A DNA stretch of 64,000 nucleotides from Alphaproteobacteria bacterium HT1-32 (GTDB taxonomy: Bacteria; Pseudomonadota; Alphaproteobacteria; Rhodospirillales; HT1-32). Made by a program: the position numbers and the translations under genes. Numbering within the stretch: position 1 is the stretch's first letter; each line of letters opens with the position of its first letter. The notes under the pieces are model-generated. The model made no database searches, was not told the origin of the DNA, and saw nothing but the letters and a program-made list of their open reading frames with translations. Shown here in pieces: positions 1 through 8,800 of this stretch. The DNA is taken from positions 1,570,469-1,634,468 of the forward strand of contig WJPL01000001.1 in NCBI GenBank assembly GCA_009649675.1, in the 5' to 3' direction.

Positions 1-275
1 CGATCATTGCCTGCACCGCAGATGTGACGGTGGAGCACAAACAGCATTACCTTGATGCGGGTATGAGAGACTGTGTCATGAAACCGATTGACCGGTCAGA
101 CCTTTTCGCGGCAATCGATCGCTCTCTGGATGAGGAAATCCATACCGGCAGCCTGCAGCAGGCGCCGACAGCCATTTCCGTCGAAGACCCGGCGGAGGAA
201 AAGAAGCCGGAACCTGAAGATGATACGGACATTCAGGATTTTCTCTCCCGTCTCCAGAATGAGATCACGGACTAG
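1..275 (+). CDS. C-terminal end of a receiver-domain (CheY-like) protein, partial
   Basis: The gene starts before the window; the frame is open from base 3 and stops at 273-275. What is visible is the last part of a phospho-receiver domain: an I-I-A-C-T-A stretch carrying the conserved Thr of strand 4, then A-G-M-R-D-C, then the invariant Lys in M-K-P-I-D, then the final helix. An acidic, proline-containing tail of about 45 residues follows, with no output domain. It is therefore either a single-domain response regulator or, more likely, the receiver at the end of a hybrid histidine kinase; the choice needs upstream sequence. The stop codon overlaps the stop of the convergent GntR gene by 4 bp. 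Confidence 0.75.
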   Translation, partial: IIACTADVTVEHKQHYLDAGMRDCVMKPIDRSDLFAAIDRSLDEEIHTGSLQQAPTAISVEDPAEEKKPEPEDDTDIQDFLSRLQNEITD

Positions 276-1099
276 AACTTACTTTGCAGCCTGCTCTCGA
301 TTGCCAGGTCGAGATCGTTCGGCGGGATGAAAAACTCCTGATAGTAAATTGCCTCACCGGTTGTGATGCTGGTGACCACGCTGATTTTCAGAATCTGGTC
401 CGATGGCGCGACGCCAATGCGGGCCGCGATGTCCGGGTCTGGCCGGATGAATGTCAGTTTATGGTCAATGGCTGCGACGACGATATTTGCTTCTTTCTGC
501 ATCAGCGATTTGAAGTTTTCGGTATGCAGTTCGGCAAAGTCCTTTTCCATGAAGAACGGAAACGCCAGGGCATCGACATAGAAACGGGTGACCATGGTGA
601 AGGCATCACTGATGCGGATTTCACGATCAAGTCGCACAATTCTGGCATTCTCCGGTAACGCCGATGTCCAGGGGCCGGTCTCGTCAACGGACTGACGGTT
701 CACCAGTGTCGGAAAGACCGGCAGGAAAACCCCGTCAGGGCCCGAAAATCTGCAATGAAGCGGCTGCTTCATTCTTTCGTCTGGCTGCCTGACAATTGTC
801 CCGGCGCCAATCTTGCGGACAACCAGCCCGTCTTCCATCAGTGCCTTGAGTGCCTTCTGAACAGTGCCAAGGCTGAACGGCGTCATGGAGGTAAGCTCGA
901 TCTCGCTTGGCAGCTTGTCTCCTTCGGTAACAACGCCGGACTCGATAGCCTGCACCAGGGCGGCATGGAGTTGCGCATATTTCGGCCCGGAATCCGCGCT
1001 GCGCGGCAGGGTTTGCTTCAGAAATTCATCCAGATCGGTAATGACCCGGGCTGCCCGGACAGGGTTGCTGCGTTGTGCTGATTCACTGATTTTTCCCAT
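272..1099 (-). CDS. GntR-family transcriptional regulator with UTRA ligand domain (HutC type)
   Basis: A 275-residue protein with the HutC-type layout. A winged helix-turn-helix lies around residues 35-105 (K-Y-A-Q-L, then L-P-S-E-I-E-L and G-T-V-Q-K-A-L), followed by a UTRA effector-binding domain to the C-terminus. The wing motif is slightly degenerate (K-I-G-A-G-T-I-V). It is divergent from the TTT transporter and sulfatase genes, so it probably controls them and itself; the 182-bp gap between them has two palindromes lying on predicted -10 boxes. The effector is presumably the transported compound or a breakdown product, which is inference. The start is the ATG at 1099, with an AGG 8 bp upstream. 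Confidence 0.85.
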   Translation of the reverse strand: MGKISESAQRSNPVRAARVITDLDEFLKQTLPRSADSGPKYAQLHAALVQAIESGVVTEGDKLPSEIELTSMTPFSLGTVQKALKALMEDGLVVRKIGAGTIVRQPDERMKQPLHCRFSGPDGVFLPVFPTLVNRQSVDETGPWTSALPENARIVRLDREIRISDAFTMVTRFYVDALAFPFFMEKDFAELHTENFKSLMQKEANIVVAAIDHKLTFIRPDPDIAARIGVAPSDQILKISVVTSITTGEAIYYQEFFIPPNDLDLAIESRLQSKF

Positions 1100-1133
1100 C
1101 TCCCCGACCTTTCAAGTGGGTGCAAGGCCCATC

Positions 1134-1193
1134 TTGACTTAATTTTATCATGAATGCTATATAGCAATAATAAGACATAGCATTATAGCTATG
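1134..1193. promoter_or_regulatory. Divergent promoter/operator region between GntR gene and tctB
   Basis: Seen directly: TTGACT at 1134-1139 and TATATA at 1158-1163 (18-bp spacing) form a plausible rightward promoter. A perfect 12-bp palindrome TGCTATATAGCA (1155-1166) covers its -10 box. A second palindrome, CATAGC-N6-GCTATG (1176-1193), encloses on the minus strand a perfect TATAAT (1187-1182), the likely -10 of the GntR gene. Both palindromes share the half-site ATAGC/GCTAT. The arrangement fits repression and autoregulation by the divergent GntR protein; binding itself is inferred. Confidence 0.5.
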
Positions 1194-1281
1194 CATCAAT
1201 ATCGCAATAGTAAGCAAAACGCGTTGAAGCGGCAAGAAAGCGATAGCGGTGTGGCATTGAACCAGTGGGTAGGAAGCGGCC

Positions 1282-1770
1282 ATGAATGAGTCTGTAAAAG
1301 ACTGTTTTTTAGCACTTATTCTGTTCTCGGTTGGTCTCGCCGGTCTGCTGTATATTCAGTATGGGCCGGGCGAAGCTTTGCAAAACAGCCGTGATGCCCA
1401 GATTACATTTCGCAGTTTCCCGACGGTTATCTCCGGCCTGCTGATGCTGCTGACCGGGATTTATGCCTGTGCCAGCTTTACGGCCTGGGTCAGATCGAGG
1501 AACGCAGGTACGGACGGTGATGATACGGGCGTTACAGCCCCGGGACCGGCTTACCTCGCGGCGCGGATTGTCGGCCTGATCGGTTTGCTCGTCGTATTTG
1601 CGCTGACCATCGGGATGCTCCCGCTCTTCATTCTGGCCAGCATATTTCTCTTCATTGCGTTCTTCATCTTCGGGCAGACGAACCTTCTGCGTATGGGTGT
1701 GATCGCCATTCTGGGTGGAGGGCTGTTTCACGGGCTGTTCATCCTGATCCTTGATCTGCCGCTGAACTAG
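1282..1770 (+). CDS. tctB: TctB-family small membrane subunit of a tripartite tricarboxylate transporter
   Basis: A 162-residue integral membrane protein with four to five hydrophobic segments (about residues 8-25, 45-70, 93-115, 117-132 and 140-158). The middle is polar and contains a T-G-V-T-A-P-G loop. The length, the N-terminal N-S-R-D-A-Q...F-P pattern and above all its position directly before a TctA subunit mark it as the poorly conserved small subunit of a TTT transporter, a secondary importer dependent on a binding protein. It is the first gene of the tctBAC-sulfatase operon; tctA starts 12 bp after its stop. Substrate cannot be read from this subunit. Confidence 0.85.
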   Translation: MNESVKDCFLALILFSVGLAGLLYIQYGPGEALQNSRDAQITFRSFPTVISGLLMLLTGIYACASFTAWVRSRNAGTDGDDTGVTAPGPAYLAARIVGLIGLLVVFALTIGMLPLFILASIFLFIAFFIFGQTNLLRMGVIAILGGGLFHGLFILILDLPLN

Positions 1771-1782
1771 GAAGGTCAGGAT

Positions 1783-3294
1783 ATGTTCGAAGGTCTCATC
1801 GGCGGATTTCAGGAAATTCTTCATCCGTTCAACCTGCTGCTTGTGTTTGCAGGTACGGCACTCGGTATTCTGGTCGGGGCGCTGCCCGGCCTGAGCTCGC
1901 CCATGGCGATCGTCATATTGTTACCGCTCACTTACACCATGGAGCCGTTGCAGGCGCTGCTGGTGATGATCGGCGTTTATGTCGGGACCAAACTGGGCGG
2001 GTCGTTCTCTGCCATTCTGCTGCGAACGCCGGGAACTCCGGCAGGGGCCTGTACCGCGCTGGACGGGCATCCGATGGCAGAGCGGGGTGAGGCCGGGCTG
2101 GCACTGGGTTATGCGGTCATGGGTTCCACCTTTGGCGGAATCTTTGGCTGGATCATCGCCGTCACCTTTATCCCTGTGCTGGCCTCCGTCGCGTTGAAAT
2201 CGGGCAATGCCGATATCGCTCTGGTCGGCATTCTGGGTCTTCTCATGGTGTCCTCCTTTGTCAGGGGGTCCACCCTCAAGGGGCTGATCGGGGTGCTTCT
2301 GGGACTGCTGATCTCGACGATCGGTCTCGACCCGGTTGATGCGACGCTGCGCTATACTTTTGGTTTTGTCGATCTGATGTCGGGCATTCCCTTTGCAGCG
2401 GCGCTGACAGGTTTCTTTGGTATTGCGGTGGTGCTCAGCGACCTGAAACTGGTTGGCAGCCGGAGTGAGGTCATTTCCGGTGCCGGCAATATGGCGCTGC
2501 CCGGTATCCGGGACATGATGAAACGCTGGAAAGCAGTTGTCGTCGGCAGTCTGTTCGGCACCGGCGTCGGGGCTGTGCCGGGGGTGGGTGCCGAAGGGGC
2601 GACCTGGCTTGCCTATGGCACCATGAAGCGTCAGGCAAAGAATCCGGATGACTGGGGCAAGGGTGAGCCCGACGGTATCGTCACGCCGGAAGCCACAAAC
2701 AATGCGACAACCGGCGGCACGATGATTCCGATGCTGACGCTGGGGATTCCCGGTGACGGCTCGACAGCGGTGATTCTCGGTGCGCTGATTCTCCACGGCA
2801 TCGAGCCGGGCGTCATGCTGTTCCAGACCAACGGAGATCTGGTTTACGGCATTCTCGCCGGCCTGCTGATCTCGACGATTTTCATGTTCCTGATCGCCTG
2901 GCGTGCGATTTCCCTGTTCATCATCGTCCTGCAACAGGACCGGGCCTGGCTGTTCCCCTTTGTCCTGCTGCTGGCAACCATCGGTGCCTTTGCGACGGTG
3001 AATAATGTCTACGCCATCTATATCGCCATCTTCTTCGGTGTCGTTGGCTACTTCCTTGAGAAACGCAAATTCCCGGTGGTGACGGTTGTGCTGGGAATCA
3101 TTCTGGGCCCGATCATCGAAGCCAACCTGCGTCTGGCCCTTGTCCTGTCTGCAAATGACTGGACGACATTCGTCGCCACGACCCCGCGACAGGTTCTTGT
3201 CGCACTGATTGTCGTTGTTCTGAGCTGGGAGTTGTTCACGGGCATACGTGATGCCGCCGCGGGCAGGCGCAGCAGGATCGGTATCAGCGATTAG
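1783..3294 (+). CDS. tctA: TctA-family large permease subunit of a tripartite tricarboxylate transporter
   Basis: A 503-residue polytopic protein of normal TctA length with about 11-12 membrane segments. It begins with the family pattern of a short amphipathic start and a first helix ending in G-A-L-P-G-L, and has the conserved loop G-G-S-F-S-A-I-L-L-R-T-P-G-T-P. The second family repeat is seen as N-N-A-T-T-G-G-T-M-I-P-M-L-T-L-G-I-P-G-D. The two P-G-x-P motifs are the family hallmark, thought to line the substrate path. It forms the inner-membrane transporter with TctB and receives ligand from TctC, encoded 40 bp downstream. Confidence 0.93.
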   Translation: MFEGLIGGFQEILHPFNLLLVFAGTALGILVGALPGLSSPMAIVILLPLTYTMEPLQALLVMIGVYVGTKLGGSFSAILLRTPGTPAGACTALDGHPMAERGEAGLALGYAVMGSTFGGIFGWIIAVTFIPVLASVALKSGNADIALVGILGLLMVSSFVRGSTLKGLIGVLLGLLISTIGLDPVDATLRYTFGFVDLMSGIPFAAALTGFFGIAVVLSDLKLVGSRSEVISGAGNMALPGIRDMMKRWKAVVVGSLFGTGVGAVPGVGAEGATWLAYGTMKRQAKNPDDWGKGEPDGIVTPEATNNATTGGTMIPMLTLGIPGDGSTAVILGALILHGIEPGVMLFQTNGDLVYGILAGLLISTIFMFLIAWRAISLFIIVLQQDRAWLFPFVLLLATIGAFATVNNVYAIYIAIFFGVVGYFLEKRKFPVVTVVLGIILGPIIEANLRLALVLSANDWTTFVATTPRQVLVALIVVVLSWELFTGIRDAAAGRRSRIGISD

Positions 3295-3333
3295 TCGAAG
3301 CAGTATTCAAACAAAAACCAAGGAGGATTCCCC

Positions 3334-4311
3334 ATGATAAAACTTATGAAGCCTGTGGCTTTGATAACCGCATTTGCGGCGGGTGTCGCATTTGCGGCCA
3401 CGCCCGGCAGTGCAGCTGATCTGGACTGCGACACCATCCGTATGGTTGTGCCCTGGAAAGCCGGTGGCGGAACGGACCGGATCGGTCGCGGACTGGCAGC
3501 AGCTCTGGAGAAACAATCCGGCAAGTCCGTTATCGTCGATAATATCAGCGGTGCCAGCAGCGCCACCGGGTCGATCAAGGCAGTTCAGTCAAAGCCGGAC
3601 GGCTGTACCCTGCTGATGAACGGGACCAGCGAAATTCTGGCCTTCATGACCTTCACAAAGGGCCTGCCATTCAGTCTGGATGATGCCCGCTTCGTGGGTG
3701 GTTTCTTCACGACGCCGACCTGGATGCTGGCGAACAGAGAGCGCGGCTATAAGGATTTTCAGGCATTCCTGGATGACGCAAAGGCAAATCCGGGCAAGGT
3801 GACCATCGGTGTTGGCGGTGCGGCCGGCGCTCATATGGTGATGGCAGCGGCGATCAAGGGTGCCTATGACCTTGATGTCCGTATTGTACCTTATTCCGGT
3901 GGTGCCGATCTGAAAAAGGCACTGCTCGCCAATCAGGTTAATGCCGGGGTTATTCACTCGCCGGTTCTTCTGAAAGAAGCCAAGGCCGGTCTCATCGATG
4001 TACTGACGACGGGTGGGTCGCTAAAGAATATCGAACATGCACCGCTCAGAAGCATCCCGACACTGGAAAGCATGGGCAAGCCGATCAGTGTTTCCGCTGT
4101 ACGTGGCATCTTTGTACCGAAGGACACCCCCGATGCGGTTGTTCAGCAGCTCGCTACCTGGACGGAGGCTGCGACGAAGGACCCGGAATTCATCGAGTTC
4201 GGCAAGAAATTCGGCTTCCCGCCGGAATGGATTCCCGGCCCGGAATTCGAAGCTGACATGAGAGCGGGCGAAGCCTTCTATCAGTCAACCTACGACAAGT
4301 TCATCAAATAA
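3334..4311 (+). CDS. tctC: TctC/Bug-type periplasmic substrate-binding protein of the TTT transporter
   Basis: A 325-residue exported binding protein. Residues 1-27 form a Sec signal peptide (M-I-K-L-M-K, hydrophobic core, cleavage near G-S-A/A). The mature part has Bug-family features: I-R-M-V-V-P-W-K-A-G-G-G-T-D near the N-terminus and V-G-G-A-A-G-A-H in the middle, the two regions that usually form the carboxylate-binding loops. A strong AAGGAGG lies just before the ATG at 3334. The gene follows tctA by 39 bp and precedes a sulfatase, so the ligand may be a sulfate ester carrying a carboxylate; that is inference. A stable hairpin follows the stop. Confidence 0.9.
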   Translation: MIKLMKPVALITAFAAGVAFAATPGSAADLDCDTIRMVVPWKAGGGTDRIGRGLAAALEKQSGKSVIVDNISGASSATGSIKAVQSKPDGCTLLMNGTSEILAFMTFTKGLPFSLDDARFVGGFFTTPTWMLANRERGYKDFQAFLDDAKANPGKVTIGVGGAAGAHMVMAAAIKGAYDLDVRIVPYSGGADLKKALLANQVNAGVIHSPVLLKEAKAGLIDVLTTGGSLKNIEHAPLRSIPTLESMGKPISVSAVRGIFVPKDTPDAVVQQLATWTEAATKDPEFIEFGKKFGFPPEWIPGPEFEADMRAGEAFYQSTYDKFIK

Positions 4312-4319
4312 CTCATCAT

Positions 4320-4344
4320 CCGGCAGGTGCAGGGCGCCTGCCGG
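4320..4344 (+). terminator. Intercistronic hairpin between tctC and the sulfatase gene
   Basis: CCGGCAGG (4320-4327) pairs perfectly with CCTGCCGG (4337-4344), with two more inner G-C pairs beyond one mismatch. No strong T-run follows (ATATTCC). It is better read as a weak terminator or 3' stabilising hairpin that leaves the binding-protein message more abundant than the downstream sulfatase message, as is common after binding-protein genes. Confidence 0.4.
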
Positions 4345-4379
4345 ATATTCCTGCACTACCCACAACTGGACCAGACATC

Positions 4380-5840
4380 GTGGAAAACACAAATCTGATC
4401 ATTTTGATGTCCGATGAACATACCCGAAGCGTTGCCGGGTGTTATGGGCATGGAATCGTTTCAACACCTAATCTGGATAAACTTGCCGCCCGCGGCGCGC
4501 GCTTCAACAATGCCTATACCACCTGTCCGGTCTGTGTGCCGGCACGGGCTTCATTTGCGACGGGCAAATATGTCCACCAGATAGAAACCTGGGATAATGC
4601 GAAGGCCTTCGATGGCTCAATTCCCAGCTGGCACAGCCTGCTTCGTGACCGGGGCCATCAGACGGTCTCCATCGGGAAGCTGCATTTCCGCTCCGATCAG
4701 GACGATAACGGCTTTTCGGACGAGCGTATCCCGATGCATCTGATCGAGGCCAAGGGCGATTTGCTCGGCCTGATCCGTGATGAAGACACGGTGAAACGTG
4801 GTGCCTCCTGGAAAATGGCCAAAATGGCCGGGCCGGGGGAATCCATGTACACCCGGTACGACCGGGATATCACGTCTGATGCGCAGACCTGGCTTTACGA
4901 AGAAGCGCCGAAACATACCGACAAACCATGGGTTCTGTTTGTCTCATGGGTGGCACCGCATTTTCCGCTGACCGCCCCGTCAGAGCATTTCTACCGGTAT
5001 TACAATCAGGATCTCCCGGCGCCGAAACTATATGACAAGCGTCATGAGTCGATTCATCCCTATGTCGATGATTACCGTAAGATCTTTGCCTATGACGAGT
5101 ACTTTGAGACCCCGGACATGGTCAAACGCGCCCAGGCTGGCTATCTCGGCCTGATCTCGTTCATGGACGAACAGGTCGGGCTGGTTCTCGGGGCGCTTGA
5201 GAAAGCGGGCCTCAGTGACTCCACACGTATCGTCTATACCACCGACCACGGCGACAATATGGGTACCCGCGGCGCGTGGGGTAAGTCGCTGATGTATGAA
5301 GAAGCCGTTGCGGTGCCGATGATTGCAGCCGGTCCGGGTATCCCGGCAGGCCGTGTCGTCGAGACGCCGTCGACGATTGCTGATGTCTATCCGTTCATCA
5401 TGGATTGCGTCGGTGAACGGGACGCGGAAACAGTGGCTGAAGATATTCCGGGGACCAGCCTGTTCGAGCTGATCGAAAAGGATGTGCCGGAACGCGTCGC
5501 CTTCTCTGAATATCATGCGATGGGGTCAAAGACGGCCGCCTTCATGGTTCGGAAAGGCCCCTGGAAGCTGGTTTATTACGCGGATTATCCCGCCCAGCTG
5601 TTCAATCTGGATGATGACCCGGAAGAGGTCTCGGACCTGACGGATGATCCCGCAAGCGCCGCGATCAAGGCTGAAATGCTGGGTGAACTTCGCAGGATCT
5701 GTGACCCGGTCGAGGTGGACAAGGCAGTGCGGGAAAGCCAGGCCCGCATGATTGAAGAAAACGGTGGCAAGGAGAAGATCATCAAACGCGGTGATCTGGG
5801 ATTCTCGATGCCGCCGGGAGTTGAACCCCAGTTCAACTAG
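4380..5840 (+). CDS. Type I sulfatase (arylsulfatase/choline-sulfatase-like), cytoplasmic
   Basis: A 486-residue sulfatase. The catalytic signature C-V-P-A-R is at residues 52-56; in this family Cys52 is converted to formylglycine. Metal ligands are visible as S-D-E-H (11-14) and the later T-T-D-H-G-D-N, and G-K-L-H-F matches the conserved Lys/His segment. There is no signal peptide, so the enzyme should act in the cytosol on an imported substrate, which fits the upstream TTT transporter. The start is GTG at 4380. The family also includes phosphonate monoester hydrolases, so hydrolysis of a sulfate ester is likely but the exact substrate is open. Neither a formylglycine-generating enzyme nor a dedicated sulfatase maturase is encoded in the window. 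Confidence 0.87.
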   Translation: MENTNLIILMSDEHTRSVAGCYGHGIVSTPNLDKLAARGARFNNAYTTCPVCVPARASFATGKYVHQIETWDNAKAFDGSIPSWHSLLRDRGHQTVSIGKLHFRSDQDDNGFSDERIPMHLIEAKGDLLGLIRDEDTVKRGASWKMAKMAGPGESMYTRYDRDITSDAQTWLYEEAPKHTDKPWVLFVSWVAPHFPLTAPSEHFYRYYNQDLPAPKLYDKRHESIHPYVDDYRKIFAYDEYFETPDMVKRAQAGYLGLISFMDEQVGLVLGALEKAGLSDSTRIVYTTDHGDNMGTRGAWGKSLMYEEAVAVPMIAAGPGIPAGRVVETPSTIADVYPFIMDCVGERDAETVAEDIPGTSLFELIEKDVPERVAFSEYHAMGSKTAAFMVRKGPWKLVYYADYPAQLFNLDDDPEEVSDLTDDPASAAIKAEMLGELRRICDPVEVDKAVRESQARMIEENGGKEKIIKRGDLGFSMPPGVEPQFN

Positions 5841-5847
5841 ACTGATT

Positions 5848-5891
5848 CGCTGCCCTGCCCGTTTGTAAGATGTACAACAGGCCGGGCAGCG
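5848..5891. terminator. Possible bidirectional terminator between convergent genes
   Basis: CGCTGCCC (5848-5855) and GGGCAGCG (5884-5891) form an 8-bp perfect stem around a 28-base loop. It fills most of the 54-bp gap between the stops of the sulfatase gene and the convergent giant TPR gene. No clear T-run is present, so the assignment rests on position and symmetry only. Confidence 0.3.
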
Positions 5892-5894
5892 ATC

Positions 5895-8800
5895 TTATCC
5901 TGCCCGTTTGCAGACCAGCAGCAGGTCATCACCGGCTGCTTCTTCGCCTGTTACCTGCCAGCCGGTTGCGACAAGGCGTTCTTTCAGGGCATCGGCGGTC
6001 ATGTCATTGAAGTAGCCGAGTGCACGCCGGGCGCGCCGGTCTTGTCCTTCCTCCCAGACGGGATAGGTCAGAACCAGCTGGTCAGCCGCTTTGTGAAGAC
6101 GGGTCAGCAGGGCGTTGATGTCATGGATATAGGGCAGGATATGCAGGGCGGCGATTGCCGCACAGCTGCCATCCGGGAAATGGCCGCGATTAAGGTCCAT
6201 GACGATGGTCTGTCTGGCGGTTGGCGTCAGATCGATTGGTGCATAGCCGCAGGCCGGATCGATATGTTTGCGAAGGACCATCGCGCCTGAACCGACATCC
6301 AGAATGGTGCCGGATTTCGGCAGATATTTTGCGGCGGCGGCGGCCCGGATATCCGCATCGGCCGGCAGCAGTTCCGGCATGCCCCAGCGCGCCGCATCCG
6401 TACCACGCCGCCTGATCAGTTCCTCACTCACCCGGATCGCCTGTTCCGGGGGAAGATTGGCGCGGTCGGCGCCAAACACTTTCGGTGTCGGCGTGAAGGG
6501 TTTGGCGTAGCGGGTTTTCAGTTGGATATCGCCGGCAACGGAGAAGACGTTGAGCATCTCGTTCGTCGGGATCCAGGGTAATAGCGGCCCGCCGGCCTGT
6601 TCATGCGGGAAGCGATAATGGCGGAAGCCGGCGCGGGACAGCTTGTCTGCCATGCGCATCATGGCGTCAAAGCGTTCTTGTTCGTCGTAGTTCCGGCCTT
6701 TCTCCCACATGATCGCCTTGACCAGCCCGGCCTCAACCAGATTCCAGGCACCGTCGACAACCTCCGGCTCGACCCCTTCGACATCGATCTTCAGGATCGT
6801 GCGGCGGCCCTGCAGGTCCGGCCGGGCGGCCAGCAGGTCATCGACCGAGGCAATGGGTACACGGATTTCACGACCCTTTGCCCCCGGCGCCATATTGCCT
6901 TCGACCAGACTGTGTCCCATCGTCGAATTGGCAAACAGCACGCCCTCACCATAGCCGTTACCGGCGGCACCCTGCACCACATCGACCTGATTCTGCATGT
7001 TGTTGAAGGCAAGCCACTGGCGCAGATGCGCGACATTATCGGGCAGGGGTTCAATCGCCAGCGCCTTGATTTTGCCGGGGTGCGCCGAGATCGCAGACAA
7101 GGTGAAGATACCCCAGTGGGCACCGATATCGATGAACAGGTCACCGGGTTCGAGATGTTCGATAATGAAACGCCGGGCAGGAAACTCATAGCCGCCGAAC
7201 TGGGTCTCGTGACGCACCAGAAAGCCGACACCGGCATCGGACAGATAGCTTTTCGGGACCGGCATGCGGAAGGTCGGCCGTCCGTCCGGGAAGCGGAAGG
7301 CCGAAGGGGCGATAATGACATCACCGCGATCTTCAACCGCACTCAGCGCCAGATTGCGGCGGCGGCGGACAATATCCTCAAGGTCACGTTTTACCCGCGT
7401 GAATACGCTGTCCCAGTCGCCGGGGGACGGCTGGCGCAGCAGTTTCATGGTCGGATACCAGGGGGTGTCTTCGCGGTTCAGCAGCCAGCGCCAGTCCGGG
7501 GCATGTGGTGTCAGCACCCAGACCGCCTTGCCGAGGGCGGCTGCCAGATGGGCAATCGACGTATCGACGGTAATCACCAGATCAAGCTGATCAATGATGT
7601 TAGCCGTATCTGCCATGTCGAACAGTTCCGGCGAACAATCGGCCAGCACGGTGGCGCAGGACAGTTTGGCGATATCGCTCTCGCCCCGGCCTTTCTGCAG
7701 GGAACGGAACTCGATGCCGTCGATCTCGGTCAGCTCCATGAACCGGTTCAGATCGACGCTGCGGTTATGGTCGTTCTTGTGTTCCGGTCGCCCGGCCCAG
7801 GCAATCCCGATCCGGAGCGCCCGGTTGACGGCGGGCTTCAGCCGCAGTTCCGGTTGCGGTGGTGGTGTCAGATAGCGTTTCTGCACCGGCAGGTTGTCGA
7901 GGGTGGTGCCGAACAGCTTTGGCAGGGTCAGCATGGGAATGCGGAAGTCGAAATCCGGGGCGGCAGTACCTTCCCGGATGATCTTCTCAACCCCGTCCAG
8001 ACACTGGAACAGCCGCATCAGACCGGGCTGGGTTTCCAGCAGAATGGTCGCCCCCTTCTCGCGCAGCAGCGGGATATAACGGACGAACTGGATCGAATCG
8101 CCAAGACCCTGCTCGCTTTGCAGCAGAACCGTCTTGCCCTTCAGGGATTTCCTGCCGTCCCAGACCGGACGGTCCTGATAACGGGGTTGCCGGTCAACCC
8201 GCTGCCAGCGCCATTCATATTCGTCCCAGCCGGCCAGCAGGTCGCCTTTCAGCAGATAAGCCCGGGCCAGACCAAGATGCGTGTCGAGATGATCCGGATC
8301 TATTTCCTGTGCCTTGCGCAGATAATTCAGGGCTTCATCCGGGCGGCCCATCCCGGTCAGCGTCTGACCCATGCCGGAATAGGCGCCGACATATCCGTCA
8401 TCAAGTTCGATGACCCTGCGATACAGTGCCAGCGCCTCGTCATACCGGCCGATGGTCATCAGGGCGTTGGCCAGGTTGAACGGTGCATGAACCATCGCGG
8501 GGGCCGCCGCCATGGCCCGCTTGTAACAGGCAATGGCCGCTTCACGGCGACCGGATTCCCACAGGATCACACCAAGTGCATTCCGCAGGTCGGCATTATC
8601 CGGATGCGCGACCAGCGCCTTGTCGAACAGGGACTCGGCTTCTTTCAGTTTTCCTGCATCTTTCAGCAGGATCGCAAGATTCGACCGTGCCGTGTGATAA
8701 TCCGGCTCAATCTCCAGCGCCTGCCGGAAATGGGTTTCGGCACCGGCCGGGTCATTGCTGTCTTTCAGGGCATTGCCCAGATTGTAATGTGCTCCGGCAT

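Noticed and set aside
4320-4344. A strong rho-independent terminator after tctC
   Set aside because: The stem is good but no T-run follows, so it is listed only as an intercistronic hairpin.
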